Below, piece after piece: positions 29,116-39,705 of a stretch of DNA of 64,000 nt (position 1 is its first letter; each line of letters opens with the position of its first letter). A program made the position numbers and the translations under genes. The DNA comes from Pleurotus djamor (Eukaryota > Basidiomycota > Agaricomycetes > Agaricales > Pleurotaceae): NCBI GenBank assembly GCA_029747585.1, contig JAPEVF010000119.1, forward strand, positions 1 to 64,000. The letters run 5' to 3'. The notes under the pieces were generated by a model. The model made no database searches, was not told where the DNA came from, and saw only the letters and a list, made by a program, of their open reading frames with translations.

Positions 29116-29315
29116 TCAGACCCTTTGGTCGCCTCGAGATGAATGAAAAATGAGAGGATTGTCGCAGGTAAGTTACTTAGAACGTCGCTGAATGATACTG
29201 TACCACGTCAAGGGCGCTAATTATTAGGGGCATTCTCCTATATTTAGTCACTGGTAGCACTTGCAACAGAACTGAGAAAACGGACACGAGACAACGAACA
29301 GATCCACAAATTAAT

Positions 29316-32300
29316 TCAGTAGCATGACCTAGTAGTATGGCTGAAGCACTTCACATAATACGCGTCATCCAGAGTAGGAAAGTCAGATGATAAGCCACGC
29401 AAAGCCCATTCAGTGTTTTTCGTCCCATAGGTCGGCATGTTCGCATAAACCTCCCAGGCAGTGCGACCATCACGATAGGATGGGGTTTTCAGCATTGGAA
29501 GAAGTGCGAACAGCCTATTTTCTTCAGGAGTGTCCGTCCTTTCCAATCTCTCGACCCACTCCGGGTACGACAACATTATCATGTTAAGACCGTCTCTGCG
29601 CAGGATCTCAAACAGCCTGAACCCATCGACGTGCTGAGATTGCTCCTTCTCGGGTGGAACGATATTGAAGCATCGACCAATGGCTTTTGAAGACAAAGAA
29701 ATCTTGAGAATGGTAATGGCGGTGTAATCGACGGGAACAAAGAGTTTCTTCTGGTTTGGCAGATGAGGCCACGCTCCAATTTCACGACATGCTTGGACGA
29801 ATCGATGCACAAAGTCTTCGGTATTCCCCAAATAGCATGGCCGACCACCGAGGATATGTCCAGGACGGTAGACTGTGGCTGGAATGCCTCGGTCCATAGC
29901 TCTTCGTACCATCTCCTCAGCAACCCATTGGCTCTGCGCGTATCCTATATCGAACTGCATAGTTTCAAGGTAAAGATGGAGGCTGGCTTCTTCGGAGAGG
30001 TACGACCCAGGCCGAGTCAACCCAACGGGTCCATAGGCTGCGATACTTGATATATAGTGAAGGGGCTTGAGAGGTGACGCCGCCGCAAATTGGATAACGT
30101 TTCGGGTCCCAATGACATTCGCCGGCCGATGGAGTGAATAAGGTTCGGTGTAGTTTATCTTAGCCCCAAGGTGATAGATAATTTGCACGTTCCGCCCAAG
30201 CTCCTGGTACAGATCATCGGGAAGTCCAAACATGTCCTCCTCTAAGCACCCAGGTACGACACAGATCTTGGAAAAAGCAGGGAAAGCTGCATCCAAGAGA
30301 TTATACCGTTGCAAAGCATGTTTAACTCGTTTGATACTATCGAGGCGCTATTTGCACGGACCAAGGCAAAAATGACCTGGACCTCGGGGCTTTGTAGAAG
30401 CTCTGAAAGCATGTAAACACCAAGGAACCCAGTAACTCCCGTGATGAAGGCGACACCAGGCCTATCCGTGGTTGTAGTGTCGACACTATTCACAGGAAAG
30501 ACAGGGACGATATCGTCCGCGATCTTTGAGTCTTCGAGGAGAGTACTGACAATGGAGGGCAAGGCAGAATTGTTGTGCTCAACGCCGCTTACCCGATCAT
30601 TCGATATAACACTTGCAAGCTGGCGTATGGTTGGATGCTCGTAGATCGTCTTGACCGGAATTTCCCTTCCAAACGCTTTACGAAACCGATAGGACACGGT
30701 CACCACGGAGAGGGACGAGGCTCCGAGGAGGAAAAAATTATTGTCTAGGGTGATATTTGGTACCGCCAGTACGTCTCTCCAGATGTGAGCCAGCAGGGCG
30801 GCTGGATCATTGGTGAAACCCAGTTGGATCTGGGTACCAATGACCGTATCGAGGTAGCCTGCAGAGAGTGCCTGGCGATTCACCTTTCCATTAGGCGTAA
30901 GTGGAAACTCTGCGCAACATTGAAGCCGAGGGATCATATAAGCAGGTACAATGTTCCGAAGATGAAGAAGAAGCTTTTCTTCCACGACAGATGGAGAAAG
31001 ATTGTCCTTAACGATGATAAAGGCAATGAGGAATGGATCCGCATGTGCAACCTTCATGAGCGCAGTGGCGCATGTAGTCACGGATCCATGACAAAGGATG
31101 GCGTTCTCGATTTCCTCAAGCTCGAAACGAAGGCCTCTCAGTTTAACTTGATTGTCCAGACGGCCCACGTAATCCAGGAGTCCCCCAACAACACCCTTTC
31201 TCCACCGGACTTGATCACCTGTCCTATACCATTTGATACCATCGATTACCACAAACTTATTGTTCGTGATATCGGGCTGGCCAAAATAACCCTGGGCCAC
31301 GCCATCTCCACCGATGTAAAGCTCTCCGGTTTGCGAACCGATAACTTCTTTGGAATGGCTATCCATGACACGGAACACCGTGGATTTATTGAATGCAGAG
31401 CCGATGGGAATACAGCTATCTTCTTGAATGTCTTTGAGGTCAACCTTATAGCAAAGAGCGAAGACCGAGCATTCAGTTGGTCCATAGCAGTTGTACAACG
31501 AAAGGGTGGAGGGGGCTACATCAAGCACGGTCTTGACGGCTTGGAAGTTCGCTGCCTCTCCACCAAACACAACCGAACGAAGAGAGTTGAAAGCTTCAGG
31601 AAAGGTGCGGCTTATGACATTGAACAGCGCAGTCGGCACGGCGGCAAAAGATACTTTGTGCCTACGAAAGGCCAGGCAAAGCGCATTGGGATCACGGGCT
31701 ACTTCAGGATAAATGATGACCAAAGTAGCACCGGATAAGAATGTCCCCCAAACTTCGAACAAGGACATATCGAATGACGGCAGACCCAGATGAGCCACAC
31801 GGTCGTTCTGTTTGAGACTAAAGTGATCGCTATTGACCAGGCGGAATGAGCCCGTTTGCTGTAAGAGGACTGGTTTTGGAGTACCCGTGGTTCCAGACGT
31901 GTGAATGACATGAGTGATTCCGTCGACAAGGGTTCCTGGATGTTCTGTGTAGTTTGTGCTGGAGTGCAGCGTGTGCACTTGAATTCTGAACGGTGATTCG
32001 AAATCGAGCAGGAGTACCACACAAATTCCAAGCTTCGTCATCATCGCTTCCCGCCGTTGANGGGGGAGTTCCGGATCGAGTGGAACGCAGCAGGCTTTGC
32101 ACTGAAGGACGGCAAGCTGTGCGAGGACTTGCTCGATACAACGGGGCATGATGATACCAACAGGATGCCCTGGAAGCAGATGGGGAGCCGCAACGGTGAG
32201 ACGAGCGGCGAGTCTTGAGGCTTTAGCCACCAATGCGCCGTAGGTGGTTGACACACAAGACGTATCGTCGATGATAGCAAGTGAGGTGGGCGACGCCATT

Positions 32301-32365
32301 GCGTTCTCCAAAAATCGCTGATAAAGAGTTGGCGAGCCATCTTGGTCCGGCATTGTGTTCATCAT
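29316..32365 (-). CDS. NRPS-like adenylate-forming reductase (A-T-R) with a frameshift
   Basis: Domain order is adenylation, carrier, thioester reductase. The A domain starts at 32365 and shows THVIHTSGTTGTPK (A3), NCYGPTECSV (A5), YRTGD (A7), LRGLRFELEE (A8) and NGKVNRQAL (A10 Lys). The carrier has FFLLGASSLS with the phosphopantetheine serine. The reductase has GVTGFLG for NADPH. The frame breaks near 30340-30355: one frame ends after ALVRANS, and a second continues through KRVKHALQRYNLL to the stop at 29316. The reductase tyrosine motif reads YAQSQ, so the YxxxK lysine is Gln. FDMS in the A domain keeps the Asp expected for amino-acid substrates. Such enzymes activate an acid and release it as aldehyde or alcohol. 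It may be a pseudogene or hold a sequence error. A TATAAA-like element lies about 135 bases upstream. Confidence 0.85.
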
Positions 32366-32966
32366 GTTTATCTGTTATACGACCAATACTCATGCTAGTG
32401 AGCGAGCTCTGCCATACAATGAACGAGGGCTTACTCGATATCGCCTCTAATTCTGGGGTGAGCTGGAGGTGTGGTGGGAGTTCGCTATGGTCTTCATTTA
32501 TAAAATGTCTCAAGGGGTGTCTACTCGTGTGCTTTGAAAAGATACCGTGTTTGGGATGCAGTTTCTTGCATCATGGAAGTAAGTCATTCAAGGGTAGCAG
32601 CCTAGGTCGGACTTCGACCGCGACGTAAAGGGCTCTGATGGATGGTCTTCCCCGTTCTTTCGCGAGCAGATAGCAGCCACCAGATGTGTCTTGGTCGGAG
32701 AGGATGCCCGAATCTTGCCATTTTAGTTCGACAATCAAGGATGTAATAGATCTTGACCTGACATGAGTCGCATCTGGCCCAAATCTGGCCAAACTTCAAG
32801 CGAAACGCATTCGGTCGCAGTTCAACAGCTCCAGAAAAGCGCACACAATAAGACCGAGCTAGCTGCCTTGGAGCATCAATCTAGATGACAGACGAAGCCA
32901 ACTTGGAAGCCTGTTTTGAGCCTCGTCGACGAGTCGTTGTGGTATTAAATTAGTTCGGTCTCGAAG
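32366..32966. promoter_or_regulatory. Promoter region of the A-T-R gene, related to the paralogue's promoter
   Basis: The stretch at about 32650-32770 resembles 34855-34995 upstream of the next adenylation gene. Shared blocks include GGATGCCCGAA and GATCTTGACCTG in the same order and similar spacing. ATTTATAAAA at 32496-32505 is a possible TATA element. No gene is seen. Confidence 0.55.
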
Positions 32967-34577
32967 CTAGGCAATCTTTGACGTCGCTAGAGAAGATGAC
33001 TTTGAGCCTAAATAAATCGTTGGTATTGGGAGTTGGGGGACAAGAACCGTATCGAGGTAGTCTGCAGAGAGTGCCTGACGATTCACCTTTCCATTAGGCG
33101 TAAGTGGAAGCTCTGTACGGCATTGGAGACGAGGGATCATATAGGCAGGGAGCATGTTCCGCAGATGAAGAATGAGCTTGTCTTCAACGACAGACGGAGT
33201 AATATTCTCCTTAAGGACGATCAAGGCAACGAGGAACGGATCCGCATGAGGAACCTTCATGAGTATAGTGGCGCACGTAGTCACGGATCCATGGCCAAGG
33301 ATCGCGTTGTCGACTTCTTCAAGCTCGAAACGGAGGCCTCTCAGTTTGACTTGATTGTCCAGACGTCCCACGTAGTCCAGGAGCCCACCAACAACACCCT
33401 TTCGCCACCGTACTTGGTCACCTGTTCTGTACCATTTGATACCATCGATTACCACAAACTTTTGCTTCGTGATGTCGGGTTGGTCAAAATAACCCTGGGC
33501 CACGCCATCACCACCAATGTAAAGCTCCCCGGTTTGCGCACCGATGACTTCTCTGGAGTGATCATCCATGATACGGAGCACCGTAGATTTATCGTATGCA
33601 GCGCCGATGGGGATGCAGTTATCCTCCTGAAGGTGTTTGGGGTCAACCTTATAGCAAAGAGCGAAGACCGAACATTCTGTTGGCCCATAGCAGTTGAACA
33701 GCGAAAGCGTGGAGGGAGCTGCGTCAAACACGGTCTTGACGGCTTGGAAATTCGCTGCCTCTCCACCAAACACGACTGAACGAAGGGAATTGAAAGCCTC
33801 AGGGAGGGTGTGGCTGATGACGTTGAATAGGGCGGTTAATAAGGTGGCAAATGACGCTTGGTGCCGACGAAATGCAACGCAAAGCGCCTTGGGTTCGTGG
33901 ACGACTTCAGGATAAATAATGACAAGAGTAGCACCGGATAGGAATGCACCCCAAACTTCGAACAAGGATATGTCAAAGGATGGGAACCCGAGATGAGCCA
34001 CGCGGTCATTCCGCTTGAGAGTGAAGTGATCACTATCAACCAGACGGAGCAAGCCTTTTTCATGTAGCTGGACTGCCTTTGGAGCACCCGTCGTTCCAGA
34101 AGTATGAATGATATGGGTAACTCTTTCAACATTGACTCCGGAAAGTCCTGTATCGTTTGCGCCAGTTTGCAGCATGCGTACTTGGATTCTGGACGGCGAT
34201 TCGAAGTCTAACCGTAGTACCAAACGGATACGAAGCCTCTTCATCATAGTTTCCTGTCGCTGAAGGGGGAGTTCTGGATCGAGCGGAACGCAGCAGGCAT
34301 TGCATTGAAGGACAGCAAGCTGTGATAAGACTTGCTCGAAACAACGAGGCATGAGGATACAAACAGGCTCTCCTGGAAGTAAATGGGGTTCCGCGTCGAT
34401 GAGACGGGCGGCAAGTCTTGAGGCGGAAGCTACCAATGCAGCGTAAGTGGTTGCAACACCAGACGTATCGTCGATGATGGCAAGCGAGGTGGGCGCAGTT
34501 CTTGCATTCTCCCAGAACCGTTGGTAAAGGACCGGATATTCATCTCGGTTTGATAGGGAGGTATCCATGGTATTCAT
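32967..34577 (-). CDS. Stand-alone adenylation domain, truncated tandem paralogue of the A-T-R gene
   Basis: A single 536-residue frame from the ATG at 34577 that aligns along its length with the A domain of the neighbouring A-T-R gene. It keeps THIIHTSGTTGAPK, NCYGPTECSV, YRTGD, LRGLRFELEE and NGKVNRQAL including the catalytic Lys. The resemblance stops just after SADYLDTV; about 25 unrelated residues follow to the stop. There is no carrier serine motif and no reductase. The frame has no internal stop, so it may still make an adenylate-forming enzyme acting in trans, but it may equally be a decaying copy. The A-domain core is unbroken, unlike the neighbour's reductase. Confidence 0.88.
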   Translation of the reverse strand: MNTMDTSLSNRDEYPVLYQRFWENARTAPTSLAIIDDTSGVATTYAALVASASRLAARLIDAEPHLLPGEPVCILMPRCFEQVLSQLAVLQCNACCVPLDPELPLQRQETMMKRLRIRLVLRLDFESPSRIQVRMLQTGANDTGLSGVNVERVTHIIHTSGTTGAPKAVQLHEKGLLRLVDSDHFTLKRNDRVAHLGFPSFDISLFEVWGAFLSGATLVIIYPEVVHEPKALCVAFRRHQASFATLLTALFNVISHTLPEAFNSLRSVVFGGEAANFQAVKTVFDAAPSTLSLFNCYGPTECSVFALCYKVDPKHLQEDNCIPIGAAYDKSTVLRIMDDHSREVIGAQTGELYIGGDGVAQGYFDQPDITKQKFVVIDGIKWYRTGDQVRWRKGVVGGLLDYVGRLDNQVKLRGLRFELEEVDNAILGHGSVTTCATILMKVPHADPFLVALIVLKENITPSVVEDKLILHLRNMLPAYMIPRLQCRTELPLTPNGKVNRQALSADYLDTVLVPQLPIPTIYLGSKSSSLATSKIA

Positions 34578-35367
34578 CTGGGCGATGCGTCGATGAGTGC
34601 GGGACTGAGCTGTACCTTGGGTGACAACTTACTCAAAGTGCTGTTCGTAATTCCGGGATAAGTGATGATGTTGAAGTACAGCCTCTACTTATAGAGACCT
34701 GTGGGGGGCTTGGCTGTAGACGTTGAGGGCGTAGCACTACTAGGGTTCGTATCGCATTTGGCTAGAGTGAAGGGGTCGTTTCGAATGTAGCATCCTCGGA
34801 TCTCTACCGCGAGCTACAGGACTAGTATGTATGACGGTAGAGTTAAGAATGTTCTTCAATGTCCTTGCGGCAGCAAATAGCAATCGTCCTGAGACGCATC
34901 TGGATCGGATAGGATGCCCGAACATCGGAAACACTAGCTTCGAGAGGGGCAGTCGAGAAGAGCGTATTGGATCTTGACCTGGGACAACTCGCAGACAGGG
35001 AAATTTCAAGTTAGGCACGTTCCAAGCCCGAGCTGGCTGGATTAGAACCGCAAGCTGCAAGCCTCAATAGCAGAAAATAGATAAAGATGTAGAACTCTGT
35101 GCAAGTCGGTCGCCGTAGCCAGTGGGACGTCAAGTTCACCCATAGTTTGTCGATACCAGTAACAGAGATGGTCCAAGCTCAAGGCAATAGCGTAGATTCA
35201 GTTGACCTGGGTGTCGAGTGAGAGCTACTATGTAAGTTTTTCCTTACATGATAGGGGCTTTCTGTCACGTGGACGGGAGAAGTCTTACTTCCCTGACTAA
35301 ACTTGGGGCCTGGCCGCCTGGCAGCAGTTCCTACGGACTTCAAGCTTCACTTCGCCCTCCACAAATC
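34578..35367. promoter_or_regulatory. Divergent intergenic region
   Basis: Promoter of the adenylation gene (minus) and of the acidic protein gene (plus). CTATAA on the minus strand at 34689-34694 is a possible TATA box. The block 34855-34995 is related to the promoter of the A-T-R gene. A CACGTG core occurs near 35266. Confidence 0.45.
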
Positions 35368-37317
35368 ATGCACATACAATCTACCGTGAACCCCAATACA
35401 AGCTCCTCAGGCGACGTAAATATTTTGCTACTATTTCACGATAAAAGCCGAGTCTTTGTCGTCAAACCAAGGACATACGAGGTACGCCAACACGAGGGTT
35501 GTTTGAAGCCGCGCGTTCATCTTGTTCACGTATGTTTTGAGTCTTTAGAAACTCGAAAAGATTGCTCGAGAAGAGTTTTCCATCGCTGATGATATACCCG
35601 TTTTCTTTGAGACCTCGACGCTCGACATTTGTCAAGGCCACAATGTCCGGGTCAGAAAGGACGCGTACGGTGCAATGTGGCAATGCCTTGACACCCTAAG
35701 CGTAGTCACGCCAGCTCCTGCCCAGCAGCAGCAACAACAGCGGATTGACCTCACAGCAGTTTCCGAACCGGTTCAGCAAACTCCTGAAGCGGGAGGTAAG
35801 TGCTTGTTACTTTGTCCGAATCAACTGCGCAGACCCTTTCACTGAAGCGTTACTTCCTATCACAGGCGCCCAANGTNNNNTNCCANAACTNGGAAGGNGT
35901 CCTCNNGNTGGAATGCTGATTGATACGGCACCTGCTACNCCAGCTGGAACNCACAATGCTCTACCCACACCAGACGCTACTGTCCTATCCTTAGCGTCCT
36001 TCAGAGGGAACAGCAGGAGCGACTCGGTCATTCCGCGCGCAGGCGCTGCGCTATCTCGATACCAAAAGGACGAACCNATAGATGACAATGATGAACCTGA
36101 AGACGAGGTAGTACGCGAAGACGAAGAGGAGGCACAGTCTCCTCAAGAAGATATAGACCTTGAACTCAATGAAGAAGAAGCTGNCAACGAAGGAGAACNT
36201 CCAACATCTATGGCGATGGACGACGACCCAGAAGAGCCTGACTATGGTGACCGCCATAGCCTCTTTTTCGAGGAAGAGGAAGAGGACGACAATGCCAGTG
36301 AACAAGCCGAAGAGCCCAAAGTCGAAACCGAGCCCGAAAGCCCNACTCTGAAAGAAGACAATGAGGANGNAGAGGAAGANGCTGATGTNTCCGANATGGT
36401 NACTCGTCCNACNCTNGCAAAGCANGANTCATTGGATGACCAAGCCTGGNAAGAAGCACGAGCTAGCGTCGAGTCGCCCAACGTNACTCGNCCTTCNTCA
36501 AGGCANAAATCCAGGGGTANGNCANTCTGATTNTGANTTTNACTNCGANNTTTTCTNACCNTCCTTNTCCATCAGCNCCTGTCGGTCCAACATCNAGCAT
36601 CANNTCTATCGAAAGNGGATATGACGACNACACNCCGGGNCTTCGAAACCTCCGNTCACCAGGCTCGCGGTTCAAGCAGCGTACATACTCACCTTCTCTA
36701 TCCTCNTCACCAGTCTAACTTGATTNTTGGACAGTCACNTCACCTCTGAGCCCAACGATCTCTCACGTNTACCCGCCATCGTCCATCTCCCGCACAATCG
36801 AAGCAACNCTNTCTTCGTCCTCTTCCTNGGAGGCACATCANCCNCGGGTACCTCCCACNCTAGAAGATTTCACACCACGTGCAAGCCCCGCNAANCTCAA
36901 GAACAGCGCACNATCNNCTTCGATNCCACTGCCACCTNCTGNTGGTAATNCGAANCCTTCCACAGAAAGGTTTTGTATCACCATCNTCCATCCGTCNACT
37001 CAGCAGTCTGCAATGTTCAAAACGAGAGGTGGACATTATATCAGGAAAATCCTTACGACNGCATGTAGCCAATTCNANTTGGATGATTCAAAGTGCGCTT
37101 TTGACTTGCTTGTTTTGATCTGCATCTCAACCTTGGTTTCCGTACCCTTTCCTGTAGGGCAACTCTCGTGCGCCGTGAGCCTNCCGGTAACCATTCTTTC
37201 GACCCTCAAGACACGGTGGCAGAATGTGGCCTCTCTGAAGGCGCAGAGCTCTGCATCTTCTTGGACGACGACGATCGCAGTTCGATAGCTGACAGCCCAC
37301 TTATCCGATCCGGTTGA
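35368..37317 (+). CDS. Acidic, Ser/Pro-rich protein of unknown function in an N-rich tract
   Basis: The start is the ATG at 35368. Exon 1 gives LLLFHDKSRVFVVKPRTYE; after an intron, exon 2 gives EKIAREEFSIADDIPVFFE, then DTLSVVTPAPAQ and a Gln run; an intron begins near 35794. The next exon (from about 35865) contains many N bases. It encodes a Glu/Asp-rich region (EPEDEVVREDEEEA and similar) and Ser/Pro-rich blocks. A last exon probably starts near 37157 after a CCTGTAG acceptor and encodes ECGLSEGAELCIFLDDDD, stopping at 37315-37317. The two ends look like a small globular, possibly ubiquitin-like, fold. Several frame breaks in the middle coincide with N bases, so the exact model is not recoverable. 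The function is unknown. Confidence 0.5.
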
Positions 37318-37680
37318 GGAAGTATACACGACCTCCACGTTCCCTGGACTATTTGGTCCAATGTTTTGTTCTNGATTTGTCGATATACTCATGTTTTCTT
37401 TGTGTTTTNTTCGTTATGTTTGTGTTCTTTCGCTCATGTTACCCGTANCGGTCGATTTGTCTAGTAGTTTGTTGAAACGTTCAATGNCATGTCATGAAGA
37501 TCACGTCAATTATGATCCAAGGAATTATATGAATACAGACAAGAAATGTCGTANAGATGCAGCGTAACACGGACTGAATACGAATTGGAAACAAAACCAC
37601 ATGTCACGTNGAAGACGAAGGATGCGAAGACNCNANNNNTGCACGTTTGTANGTATGNGAACNNCTCCTCCTNNTNCCTA
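35875..37680. other. Tract dense in ambiguous bases
   Basis: N calls are scattered singly and in short runs through this stretch, unlike the rest of the window. They look like low-coverage or mixed base calls, not a scaffold gap. Reading frames here are unreliable. Confidence 0.9.
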
Positions 37681-37714
37681 AGCAATCATATCATCTCGCA
37701 AGCGCGAAGACTCT
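37318..37714. other. Convergent 3' intergenic region, N-containing
   Basis: This lies between the stop codons of the acidic gene and the protease. It is T-rich with several N bases; nothing gene-like is visible. Confidence 0.5.
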
Positions 37715-39327
37715 TCAAGCCGTAGCATTGTTGAACACGAGGATGTTAACAGTGCTGGGTGGCAAATCCTTCAAAATGCCCGAAGTACCAAGGTTGATGA
37801 CAGCCTGCTTCAGCTGNGCGGGGGAGATGGTCTTGAAGACGGCAGCATCTTCTCCAGCAATGGCGCTGACGATCCTGGGGCTGGGGAGGTAGTCCTTGAT
37901 GTAGTGAGGGAGCGAGCGGTGGATGAAGGNGTATAACGAAGTGGGCGCAGAGAAGACCTGCTGGAGAGTCACTGGCTCGACGAGGGCATCCTGGACGTAG
38001 GGAGTGAATGTCTCATGGGGGTANAGCGATAGGAAGTACGCAAGGAGGCCAGCGACGTGTGGGGAAGCCATGGAAGTGCCGGAGATAGTGTTAGTCGAGG
38101 TCGGGCCGGTGTTCCAGGTAGAGAGGATGTTAAGTCCGGGAGCGAACACGTCGACACATTTGCCATGGTTGGAGAAGTAAGCACGGTCATCGCCAAGAGT
38201 TGAGGCACCGACGGTGACAGCCTTCTCAGCGGCAGCAGGGGAGTAGTTGCAGGCGTCACGATTGTCGTTACCTGTAAGGTAAGTCGTTAGTTGACCGTGT
38301 GAAGATGACGCGTACGCGAAAATAGCTACCTGCAGCGACGGCAAAGTGAAGGCCAGTATCAACAGCCCCGTTGACAGCGCGGTCAAGCGCAGGAGATTTG
38401 CCTCCTCCCAAGCTCATGTTGGCAACTGAACCTTTGTGAGATGTCTTGCCAGTGGCAGCGTACTCTTGAGCAGCGGCGTCACGTTTCGCTTTGGCGGCTT
38501 CAGCAGCCCAGACCACACCTGCAACGACATCGGACATGGAGCCGGATCCATTGTCGCCCAAAACCTTGACGGCGTAAACGTTGGCTTTCTTGGCGACACC
38601 GTACTTCTTAGACGCGATAGTACCCGCACAGTGAGTACCATGACCGTTACCATCAGCGTCCATAGCACCATCGGGGACTGTCTTTCCCCAAGTAGCCCGT
38701 CCTTCAAATTCGACATGGTCGACGTTGATACCAGTGTCGACGACGTAGACGTCAACTCCTTCACCACCATCTTCCTCATATTCATACTTTGTGAACGTTG
38801 AGAAACCAAGCTTCTTGCGATGACTGATGCGAGCAAGTCCCTGGTTTGGGTAGGTTAAACTAGGCGAGGTACACGAATACAAGACAGTGACTCACCCAAG
38901 GAGCACCCTTCTCGGTGGTTGTGTTCATAGTGTGCACTATGGAGTCATGCTCAATGAAGTCAACCTCTGGCTTCGAGCGCAGCTCTTCGAGAGCGTCGGG
39001 GTGGAAAGAAGCAGCATAGCCACGCAAGTACGACGAATCGTAGACGTGCTTGATGCGAGCGGGCTGGGCGACGGAAGGAATGGTCTTGTGAGCCTGCTGG
39101 AGGTAGTTGAGATGGTTGCCCATGACCGCCGGTGGCAGACCCTCCTTGAGCATGACAATGTAGGAGTCCTCAATGACCTTCTCGGCCTGGTGGACGTGGA
39201 GGGGAGCGGGAGTAAGGGTCGTTCTGTCTGAGTAATGATTGGAAGAGTAGGATGTGGAGAGTGGGGTAGAGATGGCGGGGGTGGCGACCGCGACGGCCAG
39301 TAGCGACCAATGAATGAAAGGCTGCAT
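37715..39327 (-). CDS. Secreted subtilisin-like serine protease (S8, proteinase K type)
   Basis: The start at 39327 gives a signal peptide (HWSLLAVAVATPAIST), followed by an I9 propeptide with DSYIVMLKEG and ending near EVDFIEHD. The mature domain has the catalytic triad in order: Asp in VVDTGINVDH, His in GHGTHCAGT, Ser in SGTSMASPHVAG. An intron follows the propeptide, and another splits AVAAG from NDNRDAC, so the oxyanion region is completed by splicing. The C-terminal stretch of about 80 residues after the Ser motif is longer than in proteinase K itself. It would be secreted or vacuolar and degrade protein outside the cell or in autophagy. Three N bases fall in the coding sequence but do not break the frame. 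Confidence 0.93.
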
Positions 39328-39705
39328 GGTGGAGATGGTGGTGGTAGGAAGGAAAGAGCGGTTGAAGAGGAAGCAACTGCGCCGCCCAAACTGGGGTATT
39401 GATATCGGAACGTTGTACATGTTTGCCGGAGTTTGGGGCCGATGGCGATGTCCTCTCACACGACCTTTGCACCGCCGGAGCGCGCCGACCTCTGAGTCTC
39501 CCGACAGACGGCTCGAATCCAACGCCCTCCCAGAAAATGGCCTTCTGTTGATCTTTGACTCGCCGCCCAAGCTGATGAGATGCTGATTGCTATCACCCAT
39601 ACGGCCCCTGATAAACTCCTGGTTCACGTGATTGTGTTGCCCGGCGCTTGACGCGTGAGCCAGATTTGGAATTGTGGCACCTCCCCTTGAACCTCTACCA
39701 CCACC
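39328..39705. promoter_or_regulatory. Divergent promoter of the protease and Cdh1 genes
   Basis: The 378 bases lie between the two start codons. CACGTG at 39625-39630 is a bHLH-type (Pho4/Cbf1-like) core site. No other gene is seen. Confidence 0.5.

Noticed and set aside
30785..31738. 317-codon plus ORF inside the A-T-R gene, and a similar one at 33033-33779
   Set aside because: Both are antisense shadows of the A domain; their similarity to each other only mirrors the tandem duplication.
36050..36480. Minus-strand ORFs in the N-rich acidic region
   Set aside because: They are complements of Glu/Asp codon runs and depend on ambiguous bases.
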